Origin: Lagopus muta
Lineage: Eukaryota; Chordata; Aves; Galliformes; Phasianidae
Assembly (NCBI RefSeq): GCF_023343835.1
Contig: NC_064437.1
Location: forward strand, 51,038,972-51,102,971
Length of the DNA stretch: 64,000 bases
Reading direction: 5' to 3'
Position numbers and translations under genes: made by a program. Position 1 is the first letter of the stretch. Each line of letters starts with the position of its first letter. The notes beneath the pieces are model-generated. The model was given only the letters and a program-made list of their open reading frames with translations. It did no database searches and was not told the DNA's origin. Shown here piece after piece: positions 23,541 to 36,700 of this stretch.

Positions 23541-24380
23541 GCGGCTCCCACCGAAGTGCAGGGCCGAGTGCGTGTAAACACATTAAATCAAAGGCAAACA
23601 CGGGTAAGGTTTATATTACTGTATTTAGACGGTCAATAACTTAAAAATACAGCGAAATGTACATTATTTTTACATTTGGTTTGTATCTGTTAGACATTTT
23701 CCTCCTGTCTAAAATTGCCAGGAGGTGACTGCACAGCGCGTGGCCTGGGGCACTCCATGCTGGGATGGGGCGTTGGGACCAACAGAGGCAGCACAGAACC
23801 AACAGTGGCAAATCTATTCCCTACCCGCGCCCTGGGGAGAGCCCAGGATCTTAAAAAGTACGGTTAGAAATGGTCACCCTGAGGAACAGAACCCAGAAAG
23901 TCACATTATAAAGAACTCAAATGGTTATTTACAATCAGAAACTCAAGATTAAACTCTTTCAGAGAACAAAGCCTAGAAGTCCTAACACTAAATAAATACC
24001 AAGCCTAGCACTTGGGGAGTTCTTAAAGGTACCAAAAATGAGAAGATTTTCTCATACCTCCAGACTACACAATTCGGTAGATAAAATGATGTCCAATCAC
24101 CTTAAGGCTACTATACATTTAATGCAGGAAAGTGACAGGCAGTACCTGAATGCGGGGATCTCAGCACTTAAAAAAAAAAAAAAGAAAGAAAAAAAAAAAG
24201 AAAAAAGAAAGCAAAACAAAAAAACCAACACATTAAATTAGGATTCATCCTGAAACCAGCCATAAGGGATCACTTCTCAGATAATTCCTGCCCAGAGCAA
24301 CCCTGCAAACATCTTGTCTGCAGACACTTATAAATAATGTATTTACAGTTCAGCTGCCCCATGTTCAATGTGATAGAGCT
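23541..24380. other. Short intergenic gap between EXOC6 and CYP26C1
   Basis: AT-rich DNA with an A-rich simple repeat at about 24170-24225 and no coding signal. The EXOC6 polyadenylation site and the CYP26C1 start site are only about 1.2 kb apart in the same orientation. Confidence 0.7.
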
Positions 24381-24383
24381 GGT

Positions 24384-24389
24384 TTTATT
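24384..24389 (-). terminator. Candidate EXOC6 polyadenylation signal
   Basis: AATAAA on the minus strand about 225 nt past the EXOC6 stop codon. It is the first canonical signal downstream. Confidence 0.6.
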
Positions 24390-24612
24390 GTACAGTCTCA
24401 TTTTTCACCATTTGTTTACAATATACAAAATAGTTTTCGATCCGTTAAAAATTCGTACAAAGAACATTTGCTGAGGGCCCCACATCTCTGCTGTGGGCTG
24501 CGCTTTTCCTTTACCAGTCAAACAAATGTCCCAACTGAGAGCACTGCTGGGCAGAACGGGTGGCTCTGAAATACCTCTTGGTGTGGTAAGGATCAGTTCT
24601 GCAGCAGCAGGC

Positions 24613-24745
24613 CTATGTGTGCTGGGACATGCCATTCACCAGGCTCCTGAGCTGCTTCACCACAGTCTCAATCAGCTTCTGCTTGTCACGATCGTTCTTC
24701 CTGAACTGAGCAAAAATGTTGTTCTTTTTGCTAGAGTCTCTCATT
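24613..24745 (-). CDS. EXOC6: EXOC6 last coding exon
   Basis: One base completing the preceding Lys codon, then 43 codons beginning MRDSSKKNNIFAQFRKND and ending SLVNGMSQHT, then a TAG stop. The acceptor follows a T-rich tract ending CCTCCAG. Confidence 0.95.
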
Positions 24746-27700
24746 CTGGAGGAAAAAAAAAGGGAGTGAGGGGAGGAAATGGTACTGACATGTTAGAAAC
24801 ACCATTTGAAAAGGGAAAACCTGACTACTAAAATAGGTTTCCTTTCTACTTCAATAGGTTTACTCTCGTTCCTTTTCTGTTCTCTGCACTATAACAAACT
24901 GAAAGGTTACAAAGTCCATTATCTGTATGTTCTTAAATTAAACCTCCGGCACTCAGAGCTCGCAGTAACAAATATTACTTCCCAAATCACATTAGGCAAA
25001 TCCCACTTCAGCGGTGCTGCCCCTACAGCTGCGTAAAGAGGGAGGAAAACAAAGATCCGAGTGGAACAGTGGCTCTGGGCCGAGCTCAGGCTGCACGAAC
25101 CGCCCCCGGGCTCTACTACTGAGCTTCGTTATCGATGGATTTTAAAACGAAGTTCGGAAAACGTAATAAACTGAAGAAAAAATATTCGATAAGAGCTAAG
25201 CGGTACATACCCTCTGTGCACTCTGCAAAGCGCAGATCGTCACAGGGAGGAGAGAAAAGAGAACACCGTTAGAAAAGCCCTTCAAGCCCGCGCACGCTCC
25301 CATCCCACCGCCGCTTCCCCGCGTCTCCCGGCGCGGCGGCAGCTCCGGCTCCACAGCGGCTCCGCGGCTCCCGGCCCCGGGCAGCGCCGCAGCCGCCGGG
25401 AGGGCGGCCCCGTTCCCGGCTCCGCAGCCGCCCCGTCGGGGCCGGGCTGAGCCCCGCGGCCGGCACAGCGCATGCACTTACTTCTCCAGGAGCGTGAGGG
25501 CCGTGCTGGGGTTGACCCGCAGGTACTTGGAGGTGGCCTGCCCGTAGTCGGCCAGGTAGGTGGACCAGTCCCACACCATGAAGAGGTCCAAGAGCTGCGG
25601 GAGAAGAAGCGGTGAGCGGGCGGCAGCTGCCGGCCGCTCTCTCCCCGGGGCCCCCTCCTCGCCCTCCGCACGGCGGGAGGCGGCGGCTCGGGGCCAGGCC
25701 CAGCGGGGGATGCCAGCGGCCCCAGCCCCGGGTGATTCGCCGCGGGGAGGGAGAAAGGGATCGCTGCTCCCGGCCACCTAAAGGAGAAGCTCAGGTAGTC
25801 TCAATTAAGTGAATTAAAGAACCCCCGCGCGGGACTCTCTATGGTGACCGATCCCTACACCTCTGTCCCGAGTGCACTTTTGGATAGAAAAACTCAACTG
25901 CTTCAACGGTGAAAGAAGAAAAACCCTCCAAGTAGAGATAAGCACGCAGGCCCGGCCTTTCGCTCGCAGCCCCGGTGCCGCCGCTCGGCACCGCCGCCCG
26001 ATGCCGGCCCGCAGCAGCAGCCGATGCCAACGGGGCACCGCCGCGTTCTCCCGCAGCCGGCGCCCGGCCTCCTCGTCCCGCGGCTGGAGGCTGCTCCGGG
26101 CTGCCCTGCGCCACAGCAGCACCGGTTTGCTGTTGGAAGGAACACCCCTCCCGTTCAGCATTTGCTTCTTCTGCCTGTAAGCCAGAGCAGGGCCGCTGCA
26201 GTAAGGACCCAAGCGCCAAGCACTGCACCTTCAAACTTGCATGCTTCTGTTCTCCTCTCCTTTCTGAACCCTTAAGTTATTTTCAAATAAAGTGTCTAAT
26301 TTAATTATTTTCTAATTAATATATGTAATAAAATGCTTTCTGAACACAGAGTAACACTTCCTGTGGCACAGGTACTGCAAAGTCCTTTCAAAGTCCTACA
26401 AAAACATTACAGACTTCAGCGACGTCCAGATTTTACATCTGAACACCTCAGTTGGGTGAAAGGCAGGGAGGCTGTTCCATTCTCTGCTGACTACACATCC
26501 ACCATAGCTGTCAAGGTCGAATGCAATCAGTTCTTTCTCATAACTGCTTTCTCAGTATGGTCACCATTAATTTTCCTATTGATCTGTGGAGAATATGCTG
26601 TCAGTCACTAAGCAAACAGAGCTGGTGTGAGCTATCAGGCTCTGATAACCCAGGAATTAGCGGTATTTGTGAAGCCCCTGCCCTCACCACTGTGCGTTAC
26701 CTATCCCTTACTACCTGTGCTGAGACAGCCAGCAGTGCCCAGTCCTCACAGAGGCTGTGCAGTAAACACCAAACCATGATCAAAAGAGCAGAAAGTGGGA
26801 CAGTTGGACAGACAACATGAGGGGAAGATAAAGCTGACAGCCACAGGCACACAGGCTACATAAACTGGAGACTTCATGTTTCCTCTCTCTCACAAAGAAG
26901 CAAACAGAACGCATGAATCAATTACCACCAACTACAGAGCCACTTGCCACTTGGGATCCACATGGAGAAGGTCTTTATAAAAGGACCACACTGATGTTCT
27001 TGCAGCAGCTGTGTTCAGTAAACCAAATTTGTAGGGGTAGGAAATATCCCCATTGCAGCACTGACACTGTGGTCTTCGTACCATCGGTGTTTGAGTCACT
27101 CAGTGACAGTGAGGGTGGAAGGTCAGACCTACCAACCAAACACAGTCTGGCACGTAGGGCTCCAAAGGGGCTGCAGACACTGCAGAAGGTCGCAGGCTGC
27201 TGCTGTGCACAATTAGGTACGGTGGTTCAGTCCCCCTGACAGCTGCAGTGCTGTACTGTGGCACACTGCTGCACTAACGGGCTCTGACAGCGGTACTATA
27301 CTGCAGGTGGGCAGGAACTGCTTGCTTCTCTCACGTCTGTGTTCCCCTGCATCTGATGTGATGCTCGGCAGCATACAGCTCATGTGGGCAGAAAGGCCTC
27401 TTTAAGGTGGGATTGTCTTGAGCACACACACACGAGCTGGAAGACAGCCCATCCATCCAAAGATGCTGACAAGTGTTTGGACTACTTCATATAATTCCAG
27501 CTGGCCTACCTAATCCTGTGGTAGTTAGTAGAGGGTAAAGATACCTTGATCTTTATGTACAAGACTCTTGAAAGATAACAGAAGAGCATGAAGATGCAAT
27601 AAATAAATTTTTTTACCACATGCAAACTGAAAGCTGTGTGGAATTTATCATGAAAATTAACACTTGGCCATCTTCCTCAACAGAAGGAAAAAAACACCAA

Positions 27701-30700
27701 ATTCTTCCCTGTATTTATGCTGTAATTTCACTTACAATAGATTTACACTGAAATGATCTTACGATGTGACAGGGACTGGGCATGGGCAAAACCACAGGGA
27801 GAGGGAACTGCCTTTGGTGGTATTACAGCATTCAAGGTGAAGGTATAATGGAAAGATTTTGTGGATTTGGCTCAATGTGCTGACATACTCTTATTGCAGA
27901 GATGTAACATTGGGCAGACGTTAAATTCCACTGAAATAAAAGAAGGCTGTAAATCTATAATGTTTTAAAAACTGTGATTATTACTAATGCGAAAAAAAAA
28001 GTATTGAGGGCAAGTCTAACTGTAAAGGTATTAATTTTGCCAACATGTATCAGCTACAGTAACACAAAACAATTTGGGGATAAAAGGTGAGGTGAGCTTG
28101 TCTCAAGGGCCTCTCCATTGGTCCTGCGATAGTTCTTGTTGTGGCAACCAAAATCAAGCTGTTAGAGGCCAAATGAAAGCAATCACTCCCTATTGCTATT
28201 TTATCCACTAAAACTGCTATTACTGCGACAATAACTGAAAACAGGATGTGCTGTCCATCAAGCAGTATCCCATAATGGCATGCTCTGTAGTAAGAGCATC
28301 GGCAATAAATACATTTCTGCCTTAAAATAAATCAAAATCCATGCTATAGCACAGCACACTCACACTGCTGGCTGCTACTTCCTTGAGGTTAGAATGTGCA
28401 CTGTTTGCACTTAAATTACAGTAAAAAATAACATTTTATTTTGTACATGCATCTCTTCATACTTAACATGTACAAGAAATCCTTCAAACAGGACAGAACC
28501 AAACCTTTCCCTCTGCTCTCAGGGGCAGGGCAGACCATGGGCTGTTAGCCAACCACCTGCTCACACCCAAGGATCCACCCATGTCAGAACCAACTTACAC
28601 AGCTAAGACACGGTGAAGCACCTATTAAGGCAGATATAGGTGCTCTGCTACACAAGAACAAAGGTGCTCTTGTACTCTCTTTATCCCATAACAACCATGG
28701 AAAATAAGAATAAGCTAAGGCAGGCAATGCTATACCTGAGAATTTTATAATGAAGCAGAATATGTTTCCCTAGGAGCATGGGAATAGTTCTTAAAGCCTT
28801 TCTGACTGCAAGCAACTAACTAGAATTTGCAGATAAGCATGTGCATTGGTGAATCATTACCAAGAAAGAAACACAGGAAAAGCTCTACCCACACTCAAAT
28901 GCAGTGTCAATCGACTGTCCCCTGCTAACATTTACAAGTAGGCAGGCTGTACGCCTATTCTAAAAGTGAGACAGAAGGGGAAATTTCACCCGGCATCTTG
29001 GGAACATCAGAGCTGATGATCCCAAGGACAACATCTTCTTTTCACTGCATATTTAAGTGCTGCCCTCTCCACTACATTATTAGCCATGTATACACAGATC
29101 AATACACCTCAACTTGAGGCCTTTTGTTGCCATGCTACACTTGAGTGATGCCCTACAAGCCTTGGATTTTCTAACTTTCTGTACTTGCCTAAGTGCTTCC
29201 TAAATACCTTTTTACAAGTCTAACATAAGCTTTCTCTGTTGGAAATAAATACCACCTCAAAAAAAAGGTGCTTATTCATACTTTTGCTTACATAAAAGTA
29301 ATACTACATAATTTCTTATAATTCTATATAATCATATACTTTGTTTTACAACAGACAATGTTGCCTTTTTCTATAAAAAATTGTTTTAAACACAATGATA
29401 TTGTTGTAAAGGACACTAAATTACTTTTCAGTCAAAAGAGGTCTTACTTCAAGACTTTGATAGCTACTGGCTTTGGTTAACACAAAACAACACAACACAA
29501 TATTGATGCCACATGGGAAAAAATGTCTTAAGATTTAAGGGGCAGTATTCAGGTTTCAAATGGGTTGCATCTATAATTCAAGTTCAGAACTCTTCCTTCC
29601 CCCAAGGTTTCTCCAGGGTGATATGACCATCTTAGGGTAGAAATTAATGATAATCATTAGTCAGTAAAGTTTTGTTCTGTATCACCCGTACCCAAAGCCC
29701 TCAGTAGCTCACTCTTATTCCTGTATTTAGGCCATCTTGTAATTACATGAGAATTTTAGGCACTTGGTAACGGTCAGACTCACCCATCCGGCCCTTTCAG
29801 TCCTGTTTGAGCCTCTGTCACATCCTCAGATATCATACAGATGCCCTTTCCTTTTTACTTTGGGGCAACTGTCAGGAATAATCTTGGGAGATAATGCGAC
29901 TTTGGGAGCCAGCTGTCCGCAGAGCCAACACCGCGGCAGAGATGGGAGATGACGATGAGGGCTTTGCAGGAGGAAATGGGGTCAGTGTCCATTCAAATTT
30001 TTCTAGACAACACACAATGTTGTCTAATTTAAAGTTCTCAAGATAGCTTAGTATGAGATGGAGTGGTGCTGTTATCTCTTCTGAAGTGTCACGAGTGTCA
30101 GCAAGTAGCTCTGGCTGGGCAGCAAAGCACCCACGGATCAGGAGGTGGAGATAAAAATGAGAAGTTGTGCATCTAACATCCAGCTCATCTTCCTGTAAAT
30201 TCCAATATTCCACCAAAAAAAGAGTAATTTTGAATTCAAAAAAATAATTCTGAAACACGTCACTGTTGGTTATGTCCTTCAGACCTCCTTTCCACACTCA
30301 CAAGCGGAATATTTTGCATGCTGAGCAGCTTATTAACCCCTAATCACCCAGTTACTTCTGGACTCCACTGCATGTGTAATTACCTTCTCTCAGGTACAAT
30401 TTGCCTGACAAAATGTCAGAACACTTGCAGCTTAGTTTGCTGAAATTGATAAATGCTGTCTTTCCACAGCCAAGGGGCATAATGAACAGGAAAAAAAGGC
30501 ACTTATGGAAACACACAGAAGTGGATTCATGCCAGCAGAGCTCCAGGCCTGGGCCACATCGCGGCCCTCTAAGTGAGAGTGTGCATTCGGCCTGCTGGGA
30601 TGGGGCAGCCACAAACCTGCCACCCACAGCAAGATTGCATGTGAATTTCAAATTAAGGGTGGGATTAGATCCGTCTGGGAAAAAAGTATCCCCCCCAAAA

Positions 30701-33700
30701 CGACCCACAAATGAAAAAAGCAAGGGTGAAGCAATGCAGTGGAAGTTGATATTGTAAAAGGCCATCATATGTGCTAAAGTAGAAGCAATACTACTGAGAC
30801 TCTCTGGGAAAGGGGGGAAAAATCAAAAGCAGATCCGGACAAAATTCAGGAAAAGCAAAAAGGGCAGGATTGTTTTTTTTAACAGCTTTGCGGTATCCGT
30901 GGGCTCAGTTGCTCCTGATTTCTGCTCTATGGTGTTTTCAGGTTATGCACCCGCACACTATGGGGAGTGCAAAAAAAGAAATCCTTACCTGACCTCTGGA
31001 TAACCCAAACAGGAGATTAGCCCATTTCCAAGCAAAGCAGGTTGTCACACTGTTAGGCCAATTGCTTCTATTGACACTTTGCATAAACATCTTACACAGG
31101 GTGATCAGAAAGGACTGTTATGCCATTAACGCTCTTTTTATTTTTTTATACCTAAGCCTTACAGAATAAAGGCCTTTCTGAGTAAGGGATAACAAAAGGG
31201 TCAAAAGGTCACAAACATTCTTTTAAGTAGGTAAAAATCTGGGAAGTTTGGATTCGTTGAAAAGTGCAAATTAGAACTTTTCTGCATCCTGCGGCATTCC
31301 AGCACCGTCAGCTTTTTCTGGTTTTACTTCTATCAAATTCGTTAATCTTCTTAATTGCGCATTTCTACTTTTACTTTTAAATACGCAAATGCTAAAAACT
31401 TAACTTCAGGAAATAGCAAGCTGTCTAATCTTCTCAGCTAATCGGTGATCTGAACAGATTTAGACAGTGCTGTTAAAATCCACACGGGGATCGGTGTGAA
31501 AATATAGAGAGCTTTTGCTGAAGTGGTACAACTGAGCAGTCTCCTAATGTACGGTTTGCACCTATAATCTACACTGCCTGAGGTTCGCACTGTCTATAGC
31601 AAAATATTCTATATTTTCCTTTGTTTTGTTTTTGCTTTGATCAGAGATGGAAACAATCTCCCTTTAATAGCATAAAAGCCACCTGCTGGGCATTGCAGAC
31701 TACAACTAATTGGTAAATTCTTTGAAATTTAGATATAATGGATTTTGACCTCTTTAATTAAAAAAATCCCAAAGGTTCGAACACTGGTGAGCTCTGCTGG
31801 GAAAGCAGTGGTGCCAAGCATACGCAGCTGCAGGCTATGGCAAACCTCTGTAAGAGAGAATACTGAAATAACATCACACATTTTTCCTAGAGGATGCACA
31901 GCTTTTGACCTAGAAAAAAAAAAGCCTCGTGACCATTGGCTAAGTAAGTCAGTGAGATAAAATAATAGCAAGTATATTAATAATACTGTTAGTAGTGCTG
32001 GAATTGGGAGGGGACTTTTTCATTTTAGAGACAGTAAACTCGCAGAAGCCATTCACAACCATCCCACTCCTCAAAATCCCTGCCCAGGAGCTCACAATGT
32101 ACCTACAGACACCTTCTATTCAGAAGAGCAAATGAGTTTGCTGACCGAAGAGAAAGCATGCCAATCAGAGTCCTTGTTTCATAATTTCTGACATAATGCT
32201 AACCTTTCAGTGGAGCTATAATCTCATCAACTCGTGAACTCTGAGGCAACACTGTCTTCCTTTTGTTAAAACCCTTATTTATACTCTGCCCAGCAAAACG
32301 GGGCCATGGGCTACGGCTGGGACTCACTGCAGTAACATCACTATGAAACAAAGTCGCTTTCTTTTTAGAAAGACAAGCACACGTGAACATACATTCCACA
32401 GGTACACACTTATTTGCAACGAATTAACAAAACCCCTGCAGGAACAGTAAGATAACATGCCCACTAGTTCACAACATGCCATCTCCATTTATTAAAGCAT
32501 GCGGCCCATGAAAACACTAGATTGGAACTAAAACGCGAAGGACCGAAGTCAGAGCGGCACAAAGACAAGCCTTGTTCGTGCTAAACATTCCCCGTTCGCA
32601 AAGGAACAACGGAAGTATTTAAGATACAGGTATCTAAGTCTGGCTAACAAGGAGAAAAGGCAGCGCCTGCGAACCGTGGGCTACCAGCGCACCAACCGAA
32701 CGCAATTAGCACTCCGTCAGTCGGTGCTCCTCACTGCTGACAAATACCTTGTTAGTCTGGTTAGCAAGTCTGCCTGCCACTTGCCAAAATATTTGGTTTT
32801 ATTTACTCCTGGTGACTTATTTTGTGAACGTGGTGATTTTTAAAATCCCCCCTACCGATCACATAACTGGAATAACACACTCGGGTCTTGTATTTCAAAG
32901 TGTAAATTGATCTCTTGATCTGCGAATGTCTCCCTATAGTTCATGCTGCCCTTTTTCTGGATTGGTAGAACAAATGCATTTTCAAAGCGATGGTATGGGG
33001 ACTTAACTATGCAATTCCCATTAGTGTCAATGGGGGTCGCAGGCTAAATTCCTACGCGATGCTTTGAAAACTGAGCCCTGGATTTTCAAAGGAAGGATAG
33101 TTTGTGTTAGAAAGGCGGTGTCTTTCAGTTTTTAAGCCCACCGCGTTTCAACGCGCTTGCTTTCTCTGTCTTTCTTTTTCTAAGCACTCGGAAATTGTGC
33201 CTAAACTGGATACACTTAAACATTCACAAGAATGAGGCAGTTTTATATCTAAACACTTACATCTGTTTCAAATTTATACGTGAAAATTGTATCTGTTGGG
33301 GTACAATCTTTGACACATTTGTAAGTGTGTAACAAGTAAACGCCGGGGCTATGACAGCTGGACCTCTGGGAATTGTTGTTATGCTAAGAAAAAAGAGAAG
33401 TTTCCTGTTTTTGAATATATCCTTTATAGCCTAAATTCTCCCCAAGGGCTTCCCTAAAACCTGGACCTTCAGGCACACTCTGAGATGCCTGGTCTTGTCA
33501 TGTATGTAAGCCAAATGCATTCTGGATTTTTTGGCGCTGAAATGAATGTCGGCTTGCCTGCATACACTGCTGAGGCCACATAAGCAAGCTTGTTGCTGTT
33601 AATAACAAAAAAACCACTCCTGTCGTATAGCTTTAACAAATCTCATTAAGACATCAAGGAGCCAAAGCTGTAACTTGCAAAGAAAGTCATTGAAGTAGTC

Positions 33701-36700
33701 ATTGAGGCAAATAGCCAAGCCCTATGCAACATACAATATCACAAAAAGTAATAGATACTCGAAGAACCTTTGCTTGATTACAGTGCAAATGTTTACTGTA
33801 AAGCTTGTTTCTCCTCATCATTAATGAGTAAGCTGGCCAGTAGCAAAAGAGCAAAACAGGCCAGAGTTTGAAAAGCAGAAGCCTGGCAGGCAGTCAGGCT
33901 CCAGAGGGCACAGCTCTGGCCAAATTGCTCCTGTCCATCCCATCAGCCTGTACACGCAGTCCCTTCAGACAAAGCATAATCTATGTCAGTGGCAGAATGT
34001 GCGTGGATTAAACACTGTGCATTATGCAGTGTTTGGGTTTGTCAACAGTTTTTTATTTTTGAGCTGCTGACGCAGAGGCACGCTGGCAAATGGCATGCAG
34101 GGAGTCACAAGTGCAGCCCCAAAAACAGAGCTTCTGCCTCTGATCTGAACAGGTATGGAAAATATCATTTTAGCTGTAAGAATCAAGAAGTCCTTAATAT
34201 ATCACAGTTGCTTTTACAGCTGTCATTTTCATTTTGCTCCTGTTTTTTTCTTCCTTTTTTAAAATACGGGTGTGTTAGTAACACTTAAACACTGAAACTT
34301 ACCGGGAACGCAATGAACTTGAGGTAATTTTTACATCACAGTTTAAAAAACACAAATCCTTTATTAGCAGTTTTTTCCCAATAGCATGAGACTTATAACA
34401 GTCTTGTTTTCAACCACGTGCTCATCTAGAATCACAAAACTTTGTGTAACTGCAATAAAATTTAAATATAGAACACCTGCCATGGTGTGTTCTGGAATTG
34501 AACTCTCTTGTCCCATCTGCCATATTTCCAATGCAGCAGTATCCACATGAGTAACTATTCACCAAAGCTCAGTACATATACTATGCTACGAAAAGTCATT
34601 ACTTGACAAATGCTGTTTAGAACTATTTTAAACTGCCCTTGTGTACATGCACATTTAATCTATACCATCAAGCTGCTGTACTCTGGGACTAAACATCTGC
34701 AGCGTTCTGCTCAAGCATAATTGCAGCTGCAAGTTTAAATGTCAATCTGATTACTTTTAGGTTTGAAGGAAGGAGTTTCTACAGCCTGTGAATGCAAACG
34801 GATATCTACAGGAAGACAAGGAAGTATGGCACAGCTCCATGGCATCAGACCTGCAAAGATGAGCATCTTCAGATCTTTGTATAAAACTGCAGTTCACAAA
34901 ACAGACCCAGGAAGCATCCAGTCTAGCTCCTCAGAGCCAGCTATTGACTGGTAGGACTGAATGTTTCCTTTTCCCAGTTTTCAAGTCATCCCTTGTCATG
35001 GACAAAAACACCAGATCCAAATAGCATCTCAGGAAAATACTGAAATTACACTGTTGAGAATATTGAGGCTTTCAACCTGACAGGAGGCTATACATAGTTT
35101 ATAGTATCTCTTGACTGCACAGCACTTGGTTTCAACAGAGTTCAGTCATCTCTAGTGGGCACTGACAGAGGACACCTCTGCTATCCTCCGTTAGGCAGTC
35201 ATCAAAGACTCCAGTATTTTACATCAGAGTTGATGTAATGTTCTAGTGTGGCTGTATTTGCTCTACCCTTGGTCCCCCTTCAAAGGCTGTGCCTCAGAAC
35301 ATGATCATAACATCCATGTTACATAGGGTCTACATCTCAATATTAAAGAGCATCTAGCACAGCAGTGATAGTTGCAATTGTAAAAACACATACAGCAGTA
35401 ACACAAGTAGAAGTTTTAACCACATCTGAAATCTAAGATACCAGAGGCCAGAAAACAGCAACTTTTTTTCTTTGTTTGTTTGCATCAAAAAGAAAAAAAA
35501 ATAAAAATCCAATGCAATCTGTAAGGCACAGACACTTATAGATGTCCTCACCATGAGTTTACTGTAAACAGATCATTATTTCTTCCAAAGTAGTGCATTC
35601 AGGGTATGCCTGCACACCCACCCTTCATAGCAGATGAAGTTACATCCCTGAGGGAAAGCTATACTAGACCTGGGAACCACTGGACAAGGAATTTCACAAT
35701 CAGTAGCTCAGGAATGTAAATATAGACAAGTTAAGAGCAAAGCCCAAACCACTGAAGTTTCCTATTCTTTCACAGACAACCTTCACTTTCTTTTCCAGCT
35801 ACTACAAGTTTACCTCCACATTTATATCAGTCAAATGGCTCTAAATGCATTTTAACAAACACTGCAGTCCATATAAAATCATAGTATTTGTTGGGTTCTT
35901 TGTTTGTTTCGTTTTGCTTTTCTTGCCTAGATAATTTGGTTTAGCAAAGGTCTCTAAGCCTAGTAAGCTGCAGTAACAAGAAACCCGGATAACCCAGACT
36001 TTGTTTTTGTAGGCTACTTGTGAAAGATCTTGCTTTTCCTGATGCTATGTTTGCAAATGTTTTAGGAAAAATCCTTCCTGCTCAATGTCAATATTCCAAT
36101 ACTACTACTTTTCTAAGAAACATGCCTTCAAGAAATTATTCTTCCTAGAAATCAATCTTTTTCCTTAGAATATGTTGTTTCTCATCACTTTTCAGGTGAC
36201 AGTATTTCCTTAAAATGTCTCATCTGAAAAATTATTTTTACAATTGCTCTGGAAGATAGAAAAAAAAAATCCAAGCTATGTAATACACAATTCTTAGCAA
36301 TTACTCTTCATTCCTTAGCTCCAATAGATCTTAATATACACAGAACCTTGTTAGGTAGGTATGGCACAATTCAGCCTCAAATGTCTCCTGCAATTTGAAA
36401 AGCTCTTCCCCCGATTTTATTTGCCACTTTGAAATGTTATCCCTTTCTGGTGAGTAATCCTGTGCTAGATTCTTTTCCTTCTTAAATGAACATTATTCTC
36501 ACCCTTTATTGACTGACCACATCTATTATCACATGTAAGCAGTGTTAATCCTCCAGTAATTAACACCCTTATTAAAGTAATTTTAACTCAAAGAAGTTTA
36601 AATCACATTATTGGTTTTATTTAATTAAGTTACAGAGACTGTTTTACATTGTCATTCAAGGTTTCAACCTGTGTCTTTTCAATCTACTAGATAGGCAGCC

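Noticed and set aside
22616-23581. A 321-codon open frame on the minus strand over the CYP26C1 promoter and first exons.
   Set aside because: It uses a different frame from the recognised CYP26C1 exons, runs through the intron and is Arg/Ala/Gly/Pro-rich, as expected from a CpG island.
25872-26290. A plus-strand transcript unit running from the CpG island to an AATAAA near 26284.
   Set aside because: An open frame and a polyadenylation hexamer alone do not show transcription; no splice or promoter motif supports it.
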